Positions 32,233 through 39,312 of a stretch of DNA of 48,121 bases are shown here, piece after piece (position 1 is the first letter of the stretch; each line of letters begins with the position of its first letter). Made by a program: the position numbers and the translations under genes. The stretch comes from Clostridia bacterium (GTDB lineage: Bacteria > Bacillota > Clostridia > Christensenellales > Borkfalkiaceae), in contig CAAGGZ010000029.1 of NCBI GenBank assembly GCA_900769545.1, positions 1 to 48,121 of the forward strand, written 5' to 3'. The notes under the pieces are model-generated. The model searched no databases. It saw nothing but the letters and a program-made list of their open reading frames with translations, and was not told the origin of the DNA.

Positions 32233-32359
32233 TTCGTGGAATACCGTAAAAATTATATCATAAAAATATAATTTAGTCAACTTCGTGGAACTCCACGAGA
32301 TAATATTTTCAACAATTCATATAATATTTTCGTGGAATAACGATAAGGAATTCCACGAA
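32233..32359. promoter_or_regulatory. Divergent control region with repeated TTCGTGGAAT operators
   Basis: Three sites: a half-site TTCGTGGAAT at 32233-32242; a compact palindrome TCGTGGA-AC-TCCACGA at 32283-32298; and a split palindrome TTCGTGGAAT...ATTCCACGAA at 32329-32338 and 32350-32359. The minus promoter (TTGACT 32275-32280, 17 bp, TATAAT 32252-32257) sits between the first two. The third straddles the leader of the XRE gene, close to its likely -10 TATAAT (32320-32325) and just before its ribosome binding site. This fits autoregulation plus repression of the divergent gene. Confidence 0.8.
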
Positions 32360-32368
32360 GGTGATGAT

Positions 32369-32602
32369 ATGAATATAAATGATGCAATTATTAAAAGAAT
32401 TGAAGAAATTTGTAAGGAAAAAAATATAAACGTATGCGAAGCAGCATTAAATGGTGGAAAATCACCCTCTGCGATATATGATTTGATAAAAGGCAGGACA
32501 AAATGCTCTAAGGTGTCTACAATAAAAGCCTTTTGTCAAGGGGCAGGGATAACTTTATCGGAATTTTTTGATAAAAACTATTTTAATGATTATGAAGAAT
32601 AA
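32369..32602 (+). CDS. Small XRE-family regulator
   Basis: Start placed at ATG 32369, after GAAGGTGAT; the longer frame from 32285 would run through the operators. The 77-residue protein is nearly all a lambda-repressor-like HTH (ALNGGKSPSAIYDLIKGRTK as recognition region, GITLSEFFD as the last helix). It probably binds the TTCGTGGAAT palindromes in its own leader and at the divergent promoter. A strong terminator follows. Confidence 0.8.
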   Translation: MNINDAIIKRIEEICKEKNINVCEAALNGGKSPSAIYDLIKGRTKCSKVSTIKAFCQGAGITLSEFFDKNYFNDYEE

Positions 32603-32615
32603 GCGTTATAGACGG

Positions 32616-32645
32616 AAACCGCGGGTTATGTCCCGTGGTTTTAAT
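32616..32645 (+). terminator. Terminator of the small XRE gene
   Basis: AAACCGCGGG (32616-32625) pairs with CCCGTGGTTT (32632-32641), one G-U, with T-rich sequence after. Confidence 0.7.
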
Positions 32646-32691
32646 TTATATATTTAAAAACCTAAAATAATACTAAACGGCGTCCGTTATT

Positions 32692-33162
32692 TTATGCAGT
32701 TTTAGGGTAAAGATTTATAATGTGTTTCTCTTTTTTCTTTTTGGCATATTTATAGGCTTTATAAGCACCGCTATCTTCTCGTTCCTCGGCGTAGAAAATG
32801 ATATAGTCGCTGTTGTCAATCATAGCGCAGTTGCGGAAATAAATACTCTTATACCAACCGTCGAAAGAGGGAATGAGATAGATTACTTCGTCGTAGTTTT
32901 CACGTTTAAAATAACGCACGTCTTTATGTAAATAACGTTCCTGTGAAACGCAATAAATCTGTTTGATTGCAAGCGTTGGATTTTCTTCTTTGATTTTTGT
33001 TGTGATTTTGTAACAGAGGTCGTCAAAGTCTCCGTAGCCGCCAAAATAAAAAATACGACAACCAAAATCTAACGATTTCCAAATCTCGGCGGTGAGTGTT
33101 GTGTGTAATTGTTCTGTGATTTCAACGTCGCGATGCCCAAAAAAAGAACAAATCTTATTCAT
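32692..33162 (-). CDS. SLOG-family (YpsA/DUF1273-like) nucleotide-binding protein
   Basis: The 156-residue protein starts MNKICSFFGHRDV; the FGHRD motif near the N-terminus, FYFGGYGDFD and the C-terminal DYIIFYAEEREDSGAYKAY segment fit the SLOG Rossmann-like fold of the DUF1273/YpsA group. SLOG domains bind nucleotide-derived ligands, and some act in defence or stress systems; this short stand-alone type has no settled role. Its start codon is only 6 nt after the T-run of the structured RNA at 33168-33348 and has no Shine-Dalgarno sequence of its own, so expression may depend on read-through of that RNA. Confidence 0.75.
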   Translation of the reverse strand: MNKICSFFGHRDVEITEQLHTTLTAEIWKSLDFGCRIFYFGGYGDFDDLCYKITTKIKEENPTLAIKQIYCVSQERYLHKDVRYFKRENYDEVIYLIPSFDGWYKSIYFRNCAMIDNSDYIIFYAEEREDSGAYKAYKYAKKKKEKHIINLYPKTA

Positions 33163-33167
33163 AGCAA

Positions 33168-33348
33168 TAAAAAAAGTGCCACCCCTTGCGAGATGACACT
33201 GTAGAATACCTCTCGCGTAGTTGTCACACCATCCAGAACCTGCTCTTTTTCAGCCGATTGTTGCGATACCGTATTTCTACCGAAATAGAGTATGCTGAAA
33301 AAAAGCAAATTATTGCTTTACAGGTTTTTTATATTCAGATGATGTGAC
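33168..33348 (-). ncRNA. Unassigned structured RNA of about 180 nt
   Basis: The minus strand has a consensus promoter (33355-33383), a predicted start at G33348, a multi-branched fold and an intrinsic terminator. Stem P1: GUCACAUCAUC (33348-33338) with GAUGGUGUGAC (33233-33223), 11 bp with one G-U. P2: AACCUG/CAGGUU (33326-33321 with 33242-33237). A side hairpin AAAGCAA/UUUGCUUU. P3: UUUUUCAGC/GCUGAAAAA (33302-33294 with 33254-33246). A terminal hairpin UAUUUC-GGUA-GAAAUA. Terminator: AGUGUCAUCUC-GCAA-GGGGUGGCACU (33200-33175) plus U7. Several pairs are G-U on the minus strand and would be C-A mismatches on the plus strand, so the minus strand is the RNA. GCGAGA (33216-33211) can also pair with UCUCGC (33193-33188), competing with the terminator. 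It does not match any class I know; length allows a divergent 6S-like RNA or a riboswitch. Confidence 0.7.
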
Positions 33349-33354
33349 ATTTAT

Positions 33355-33383
33355 AGTATAACACGTTTTTTACTTTTTTTCAA
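33355..33383 (-). promoter_or_regulatory. Promoter of the structured RNA
   Basis: On the minus strand TTGAAA (33378-33383), 17 bp, TATACT (33355-33360); start expected near 33348, exactly where stem P1 begins. Confidence 0.7.
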
Positions 33384-33422
33384 TAGGAAACAGATAATTT
33401 ATTTTAAAATTTTGCAAATAAA

Positions 33423-33450
33423 AAGAGCCGCATCGTATGAGGCGGCTCTT
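33423..33450 (-). terminator. Terminator of the phospholipase/UMF1/YwaF operon
   Basis: AAGAGCCGC (33423-33431) pairs perfectly with GCGGCTCTT (33442-33450); on the minus strand TTTTTATTT follows. Confidence 0.8.
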
Positions 33451-33469
33451 AAAATATGTCGATTTCATT

Positions 33470-34333
33470 TTATCGTTTAGCAAGAGCTTTTACTTTGCCG
33501 AAGGCTTCTTTCACGTCTTCCTTAAAAGCTTTATGGTCGAAAATCATGCAAAGCCCGAAAGCAAGCGGTGTAACCAAAATATAGGCAGGGAAAATCATCC
33601 AGAACCAAGGCCAATATTTTTCCTGACCTGCGTATTCCCCAACGGGGATAACCTTGAAAAAGTCAGGACAGAAAATGGCAAGGAATTGTCCGATTGCGTC
33701 GTTTGCGCCAGGCTCCCAAATATAAGAGGTATTCTTATAATTGATATGGAACATATCGTTGCTTCTCAAAGGAATAAACCCGAGCTCGCTTTGGAAAATC
33801 TGGTTGAGCATAATAAACAGCATCAACAAAAGCAAGCCTGTGGGAGCGCACAAAATGCGCTTATACGAAAGCTCGTGCTGTTTAAAGAGTACCATAAGTA
33901 AAGGCACGGCAAGCAGCATCCAGTGGTGATAATAGAAACGGATAATGTCCAACGTTTCTGCGGCTTGGTTTGTTTTTGCCAAAGGCTCCTGCGGGTAGAA
34001 AAGGGCGATAAGACCGCTGAGGACCCCGATATAGAACATATAATCTTTGATATGTTTGTTCTTGACGAAGAAGAAAAAGGGGAAGAGTGCGATATTCGCG
34101 CCGCAAATATTAACGAACCATGAATCGCGGAATTTTCTTGCTTCATCTACGGAGTAGGGCGGTATGTATGCTTTTAAGAAATGGAACAAAAACCCGAGCG
34201 CCAAAAAAGAGAACAAAACGATTTTTTGCGTTCTTGTCGATTTGTTTCTGAGCCAGAAGTACAACCCTACAATAGAGCCTGCCGCAAGCAACAGCCAAAA
34301 AAAGTACCAACCGTTGAACATTGCAATTATCAT
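33470..34333 (-). CDS. YwaF-like integral membrane protein
   Basis: The 287-residue protein has about seven membrane helices (GWYFFWLLLAAGSIVGLYFWL first) and short loops, with ICGANIALFPFFFF and a YYHHWMLLAVPLLM segment as in the TIGR02206/YwaF-like family. The C-terminus is basic (GKVKALAKR). Start supported by AGGTGA. Third gene of a minus-strand set with the UMF1 transporter 53 bp upstream. Function unknown. Confidence 0.6.
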   Translation of the reverse strand: MIIAMFNGWYFFWLLLAAGSIVGLYFWLRNKSTRTQKIVLFSFLALGFLFHFLKAYIPPYSVDEARKFRDSWFVNICGANIALFPFFFFVKNKHIKDYMFYIGVLSGLIALFYPQEPLAKTNQAAETLDIIRFYYHHWMLLAVPLLMVLFKQHELSYKRILCAPTGLLLLMLFIMLNQIFQSELGFIPLRSNDMFHINYKNTSYIWEPGANDAIGQFLAIFCPDFFKVIPVGEYAGQEKYWPWFWMIFPAYILVTPLAFGLCMIFDHKAFKEDVKEAFGKVKALAKR

Positions 34334-34386
34334 AGTAAATCACCTGTAAAAAAGAGTTTTATCTATATAGTTGGCTGCGTTTTCGT

Positions 34387-35700
34387 TTACTCCTCTAAAT
34401 TTTCCACCGAAGAAGGGATTTTCATAGAAACGATAAACAATACCAAACCGATAGCGAATAAAATGGGCAAGGGAATGAGCGCGATATTGATCCACGTGCC
34501 TTCCGCTAAGGGGAAAATACCGCTCAAAATGGAAATCAAACCAACGCCGAGGATAGCGGCGCTCTTGCCGAAAATATCATAAATTCCGAAAAATTCGCCC
34601 GTTTTTTCTTTGGGTACGATTTTCGTGAAGTAGGAACGGGACATTGCCTGTACGCCGCCCTGGAACATACCTACGCCTACCGCCATTACCCAGAACTGCC
34701 ATTCCTGTCTTAAGAACACGGCGAGCACGCCGATGGCGGTGTAGGCGGCGATACAAACCACCAATAATTTTGTCGATTTGACTTTAGACGCCAAACGCCC
34801 GAATACGATAGCGCAAGGGAACGCAACGAGCTGCGTTACAAACAGCGCAATAACCAGCTTCACCGTGCCGAAGTTCTCAAATTGTAAGTCGTTACCGATG
34901 CTCATCGCCATTTTGATAATGGTATGAACGCCGTCGATATAGAAGAAGTACGCAAACAGGAAGAAAAGAGCTTTTCTGTTTTTTGCGAGCTCCTTAAAAA
35001 TCGAGCCCAAACGCTTGAACGTAGCGCGGATGGGTTTTTCGGGACGGGGCATAAAATGCACTTGCTTGTAATTTTTATACAAGGGCAAGGTGAAGACAAA
35101 CCACCAAATAGCGGTAATCAAACAGCAAAGGGTATAAGCGATACCAAGATAGGGCTTGTCTACCACTACGCCGTTGACTTTTGTTACCAAAATCATATCG
35201 CCGAGTACGTACAACACAAGGCAGACGATGAAGGGAACGCAGCTCCCGATATATCCCCAAGCGTAACCGTTGGCGGAGACTTTGTGCATTTTTTCGTCCG
35301 TCGTTACGTCGGAGAGCATAGAGTCATAGAATACGTTTGCGGACGTGTAGCCCACTTCCGTAATGATATATGTAATAAGGAATAAAATTCCTGCAAAAGC
35401 GAAGTTTTTAATTTGGCTAAACACCGAAAGCAGCGTACAGCCAACGATACCGATGGAAGCAAAAATCATAAAAATGTTCCGCTTTTTACTAAAGTCGGCA
35501 TACGTACCCATAATAGGGCAAAGCACAACGGCGATGACGGTGACGATGGTGTTTACCGAGCCCCAAACGGTCGTCAAACTGTCCGAAGGGGAAAGGTAAT
35601 TGAAATAAAACGCCAACAATGCCGTAGCAAGCAATGTATACGCCGAGTTTGCCACGTCGTACAAAATCCATTGTTTTTCTAACTTATTGAGCTTTGACAT
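34387..35700 (-). CDS. MFS transporter, UMF1 family
   Basis: The 437-residue protein has about twelve membrane helices, the UMF1/Atg22-like start KQWILYDVANSAYTLL and an MFS loop-2 motif (GTYADFSKKRN, the G-x-x-x-D-R/K-type signature). A second similar loop, GRLASKVKSTK, lies in the C half. UMF1 relatives in yeast export amino acids from the vacuole; bacterial substrates are not established. The start codon overlaps the stop of the phospholipase-like gene (TAATG), with GGGAGG as binding site, so the two are coupled. Confidence 0.85.
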   Translation of the reverse strand: MSKLNKLEKQWILYDVANSAYTLLATALLAFYFNYLSPSDSLTTVWGSVNTIVTVIAVVLCPIMGTYADFSKKRNIFMIFASIGIVGCTLLSVFSQIKNFAFAGILFLITYIITEVGYTSANVFYDSMLSDVTTDEKMHKVSANGYAWGYIGSCVPFIVCLVLYVLGDMILVTKVNGVVVDKPYLGIAYTLCCLITAIWWFVFTLPLYKNYKQVHFMPRPEKPIRATFKRLGSIFKELAKNRKALFFLFAYFFYIDGVHTIIKMAMSIGNDLQFENFGTVKLVIALFVTQLVAFPCAIVFGRLASKVKSTKLLVVCIAAYTAIGVLAVFLRQEWQFWVMAVGVGMFQGGVQAMSRSYFTKIVPKEKTGEFFGIYDIFGKSAAILGVGLISILSGIFPLAEGTWINIALIPLPILFAIGLVLFIVSMKIPSSVENLEE

Positions 35701-36536
35701 TATAAAGAACCTCCCGTATAGTTATTTTGGAAAAAGTCGTTTAATGTTCCGCTCTCTGCGATTTTGGGAAGATTGTTGAAATACTCCTCAATGAGCGCAG
35801 AGGCAAAGGGGATTGCCGATTCCAAGGCATCGTTTAAGAGCGGTTTACATTCCTTACAGCGAGGATCGTCTTTTTTGTGTAAAAACATATCCCCGAATTT
35901 GCGCTCCATACGTCCAAGCGCTAAAATAACGTGCGCTAACCCGTGAAAAGCCTCGCATTTATGGGAAAACCAACCGTTGATTTTGCGCATAGTTTTGATG
36001 GAAAGCTGAGCTTCCTCTAAACCAACGTCTAAAACGTTGGCGCAAGCAACGTCCGTTTCGTTCTCTTTTGTTGCAAATTGCGCCGCATTGTAGCCTCGGA
36101 TGGGCTTTTGGTCTTTTCGCAAAAGGAACTTATCAAATTCGGATTCGATTTTTCCGTGAGATACGCCTGTCGCTTGCAGGGCGTAAACAATCGGGTGGGC
36201 GAAAACGTCCAAAACGAAGTGGCATAAGAAACCTGCCACGTAAGAAGCCTCCGCAGAGTGCGGTAAAAGCGTTCCGTTTTCAACCTTAACGAGGTTTTCA
36301 TACGTCAAACGTTTGGCTTGACGTAAAAAGAAACTTTCCGCAGGAAAGAAATGTAAATCCGAGCCCTTTTTACGGGTAGGATTCTTTTTTATGGGATGAT
36401 GATAAAATAAAATATCCGGGCCTTGCGTTCCCAGCGCGAAGGCTTCTTTAAAACGGCGGATATTTTCCGAAAGCAGGGGCGGAAGCGTCGAGAGGACTCT
36501 TTCCCCGAAGGAATAATGCGCATAAATTGCAGGCAT
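35700..36536 (-). CDS. Zinc-dependent phospholipase C-like protein
   Basis: The 278-residue protein has the metal-binding pattern of the Zn-dependent phospholipase C / S1-P1 nuclease-like fold: H7, D41 (GTQGPDILFY), H62, H106 and D110 (CHFVLDVFAHP), H114, H127 and E131 (SHGKIESEFD). No signal peptide is seen, so the protein appears cytoplasmic, which is usual for this uncharacterised clostridial branch. First gene of the set with UMF1 and YwaF-like membrane proteins. A -10 TATAAT on the minus strand at 36609-36614 is a possible promoter. Confidence 0.8.
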   Translation of the reverse strand: MPAIYAHYSFGERVLSTLPPLLSENIRRFKEAFALGTQGPDILFYHHPIKKNPTRKKGSDLHFFPAESFFLRQAKRLTYENLVKVENGTLLPHSAEASYVAGFLCHFVLDVFAHPIVYALQATGVSHGKIESEFDKFLLRKDQKPIRGYNAAQFATKENETDVACANVLDVGLEEAQLSIKTMRKINGWFSHKCEAFHGLAHVILALGRMERKFGDMFLHKKDDPRCKECKPLLNDALESAIPFASALIEEYFNNLPKIAESGTLNDFFQNNYTGGSL

Positions 36537-36770
36537 AACAACCTCAAAAAATGTATTTCGTAAATTCCGTCATATCTTAAACAACAAAGAGGCGGTTTTT
36601 ACTCACTCATTATAACATATTTTTATATAAAAAACAGTATTTCGACAAAAAAAGTTAAAAAAGCAACAAAATTTTTTCTCAAAAACAAGAAAAATGTAGA
36701 AAAACGCCGAACGAATGAAAGCGGCAATAAAAGCGAATACTATGGAATGAAGAAATAAAAATGAAGCTGG

Positions 36771-36815
36771 CAGGTATGCGTTGAACGGTAAAAGACGGTA
36801 CCGTGTACGAGTTGA
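36771..36815 (+). repeat. Dispersed intergenic element, copy 4 (both halves)
   Basis: CAGGTATGCGTTGAA (36771-36785), then GGTACCGTGTACGAG followed by TTGAAA (36798-36818). The right half runs into the ribosome binding site of the next gene. Confidence 0.75.
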
Positions 36816-36828
36816 AAAGGAGGGCGAT

Positions 36829-37185
36829 ATGCTGAATAAACAGGAAAGCGAGGTAATGGGCGCGGTATATTCGCTCTGCGCGGGAAAGGGCGTGTGTTTG
36901 ATTTCTCCGACGGAACTGCTCTCGCTGTTGCCGCAAAAGCGTAATTATACGGAAGAAAAGCTTGAGAAAATTTTAGACGCGCTTTCTTTGGACGATTATT
37001 TTGAATTGTTGTCTTCCGAGCGAAAAGGGGAAAAAATGTACGTAATCTCTCTTCGGAGCAACGGGTTTGCATTCCAACGGGTGCATACACAGATGAAGCG
37101 AGATGCCGCGCTTAAAATTGTGTGGGCGGTGGCTTCGGCGGTGATTGCCTTTTTAGTCGGGCTTATTTTAAAATGGATATTTTAA
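36829..37185 (+). CDS. Small membrane-anchored protein with winged-helix-like N-terminus
   Basis: Start placed at ATG 36829 (AGGAGG 5 bases upstream); the longer frame starts in the repeat element. The 118-residue product begins MLNKQESEVMGAVYSLCAG and has a helical N-terminal part with LLPQKRNYTEEKLEKILDALSLDDYFELLSSERKGEKMY, which reads like a winged helix with a beta wing (YVISLRSNG). One C-terminal membrane helix follows (AALKIVWAVASAVIAFLVGLI in part, about 93-118). Family not recognised with certainty. It lies 78 bp upstream of uvrB, which has its own -10. Confidence 0.65.
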   Translation: MLNKQESEVMGAVYSLCAGKGVCLISPTELLSLLPQKRNYTEEKLEKILDALSLDDYFELLSSERKGEKMYVISLRSNGFAFQRVHTQMKRDAALKIVWAVASAVIAFLVGLILKWIF

Positions 37186-37263
37186 AAAAGTATCGCGCAA
37201 GTTGTTTACTTTTTTTCTTTAGTGTGTTATAATAATACAAACATTTGTTTAGAGGCTGAAAAA

Positions 37264-39225
37264 ATGGATTTTAAATTACACGCACCATTTACGCCTACGG
37301 GGGATCAACCGCAGGCAATAGAAAAGCTGACGGAAGGCGTACTCGATGGCGTTCGCACGCAAGTGCTCGTTGGGGTAACGGGCAGCGGGAAAACGTTTAC
37401 TATGGCAAACGTTATCAAAAACATAAACCGTCCTACGCTCGTGATTGCGCATAATAAGACGCTTGCGGCGCAGCTTTGTAACGAGTTTCGGGAATTTTTC
37501 CCCGAAAACCGCGTGGAGTATTTTGTTTCGTATTACGATTATTATCAGCCTGAAAGCTATATCCCCACGACGGATACCTACATCGAAAAAGACTTGAGTA
37601 TGAACGACGAGATTGATAAACTCCGCAACAGCGCGACGGGCTCCTTAATGGAGCGTAAAGACGTGCTGGTGGTGGCGTCCGTATCCTGCATTTACGGGCT
37701 CGGAGCACCCGAGGAGTATTTCCGTCTCTCTCTTTCCCTGCGCCCAGGTATGGAATGGGAGCGAAACGCGCTTATGCGGAAACTTATCGAACTCCAATAT
37801 GCCCGAAACGACGTGGATTTTAAACGTTCGACCTTCCGCGTTCGCGGAGATTCTTTGGAAATTTTTCCTGCTTCCAACTCCGAAGTGGCGATTCGTTTGG
37901 AGTTCTGGGGGGATGAAATTGAAAAAATTTACGAAGTGGAGGCTTTGACGGGGAATAAGCTGAACGAGCTGTCGCACGTTGCTATTTTTCCTGCCAGTCA
38001 ATATGCAGTAGGCACGGAAAAATTAAAAGGCGCGCTTGCTATGATAGAGGAAGATTTGCGAGGCGAAGTGCGCGCTTTTGAAGAGGACGGAAAGATTTTA
38101 GAGGCGCAACGCTTGAAGCAGCGTACCGAGCACGATTTGGAAATGATGCGTGAAATCGGGTATTGCAGCGGCATTGAAAATTACAGCCGTTATTTTGACG
38201 GCAGACAGCCCGGGCAACCCTCGTTTACGTTGCTTGATTATTTCCCTTCAGGGGAATTTTTGGTGTTTATTGACGAGAGCCATATGACCATTCCGCAAAT
38301 TCGCGCAATGTACCACGGCGACCTGTCGAGAAAGAAAAATTTGGTGGAATACGGCTTCCGTATGCGCGCGGCGTTTGATAACAGACCGCTCACGTTTGAC
38401 GAGTTTGACGCGCGTGTGCCACAGCTCATTTGCGTTTCCGCAACGCCTGCTCCCTATGAATTGGAGCAAGCGGGGCAGAGGGTGGAGCAGCTCATTCGTC
38501 CGACGGGCTTACTGGATCCGCAAATTACGGTGAAACCTACGAAGGGGCAGATTGACGACTTGCTTTCGGAGATTCGTAGGGTGGTCGAAGATGGAGGCAG
38601 AGTGCTGATTACAACGCTTACCAAGCGTATGGCGGAGGAGTTGACGGACTTTTTAAAGGAGCACGGTATCAAAGTCAAATATATGCACAGCGATGTGGAT
38701 ACGTTGGAGCGTATTGACATTGTGAACGGGCTCCGATTGGGGGAATTTGACGTACTTTGCGGTATTAACTTGCTCCGCGAGGGGTTGGATTTGCCTGAGG
38801 TAAAGCTGGTGGCGATACTTGACGCGGATAAGGAAGGCTTTTTGAGAAGCGATACGTCGCTTATACAGACGATAGGCAGAGCGGCGCGAAACAGCGAAGG
38901 GCGCGTGGTGATGTATGCGGACGTGGTGACGGATAGTATGAGGCGCGCGATTGGCGAAACGAATAGACGTAGAGAGATTCAGGACGCCTACAACAAAGCG
39001 CACGGAATCGTGCCGAAAACCATCATCAAAGAAGTGAAATCCACCTTAAATATTACGAAGAAAAAGACGGATGACGATATTAAAATGCAGGATATTCCCG
39101 ATGAAATCGAGAAATTGAAAGCGCTAATGAAGGTGGCGAGCGGTCAGCTCGACTTCGAGAGAGCTATCGAAATCCGTGAAAAGATTGCGGAGTTGAAACT
39201 CAAGCTGAGAAAGGCGCAAAAGTGA
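37264..39225 (+). CDS. uvrB: Excinuclease ABC subunit B
   Basis: 653 residues from ATG 37264 (AGAGGCTG upstream); the track frame from 37222 covers the promoter. It has Walker A GVTGSGKT at 37-44, the beta-hairpin YYDYYQPESYIPTTDTYIEKD (shown in part: YYDYYQPESYIP), helicase motifs DESHMTIPQ, ITTLTKRMAEELTDFL and IGRAARN, and a C-terminal UVR motif (LDFERAIEIREKI). It loads on damaged DNA with UvrA and recruits UvrC for nucleotide excision repair. Probable -10 TATAAT at 37228-37233. Confidence 0.98.
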   Translation: MDFKLHAPFTPTGDQPQAIEKLTEGVLDGVRTQVLVGVTGSGKTFTMANVIKNINRPTLVIAHNKTLAAQLCNEFREFFPENRVEYFVSYYDYYQPESYIPTTDTYIEKDLSMNDEIDKLRNSATGSLMERKDVLVVASVSCIYGLGAPEEYFRLSLSLRPGMEWERNALMRKLIELQYARNDVDFKRSTFRVRGDSLEIFPASNSEVAIRLEFWGDEIEKIYEVEALTGNKLNELSHVAIFPASQYAVGTEKLKGALAMIEEDLRGEVRAFEEDGKILEAQRLKQRTEHDLEMMREIGYCSGIENYSRYFDGRQPGQPSFTLLDYFPSGEFLVFIDESHMTIPQIRAMYHGDLSRKKNLVEYGFRMRAAFDNRPLTFDEFDARVPQLICVSATPAPYELEQAGQRVEQLIRPTGLLDPQITVKPTKGQIDDLLSEIRRVVEDGGRVLITTLTKRMAEELTDFLKEHGIKVKYMHSDVDTLERIDIVNGLRLGEFDVLCGINLLREGLDLPEVKLVAILDADKEGFLRSDTSLIQTIGRAARNSEGRVVMYADVVTDSMRRAIGETNRRREIQDAYNKAHGIVPKTIIKEVKSTLNITKKKTDDDIKMQDIPDEIEKLKALMKVASGQLDFERAIEIREKIAELKLKLRKAQK

Positions 39226-39248
39226 GCTTTATTTTTAATAAAAGACTG

Positions 39249-39300
39249 ATACCAGGTATGCGTTGAGTTTTAAAATCGGCGTACCGTGTACGAGATGAAA
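39249..39300 (+). repeat. Dispersed intergenic element, copy 5 (both halves), uvrB-uvrA gap
   Basis: ATACCAGGTATGCGTTGA (39250-39267) and GTACCGTGTACGAGATGAAA (39281-39300). ATACC and GGTAT form a small palindrome. The right half ends just before the uvrA ribosome binding site. Confidence 0.75.
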
Positions 39301-39312
39301 GGTATTTGAAAT

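Noticed and set aside
33168..33348. Retron msr/msd RNA or tracrRNA
   Set aside because: No reverse transcriptase or cas9 gene is nearby, and there is no match to a CRISPR repeat; the terminator hairpin resemblance to tracrRNA is only general.
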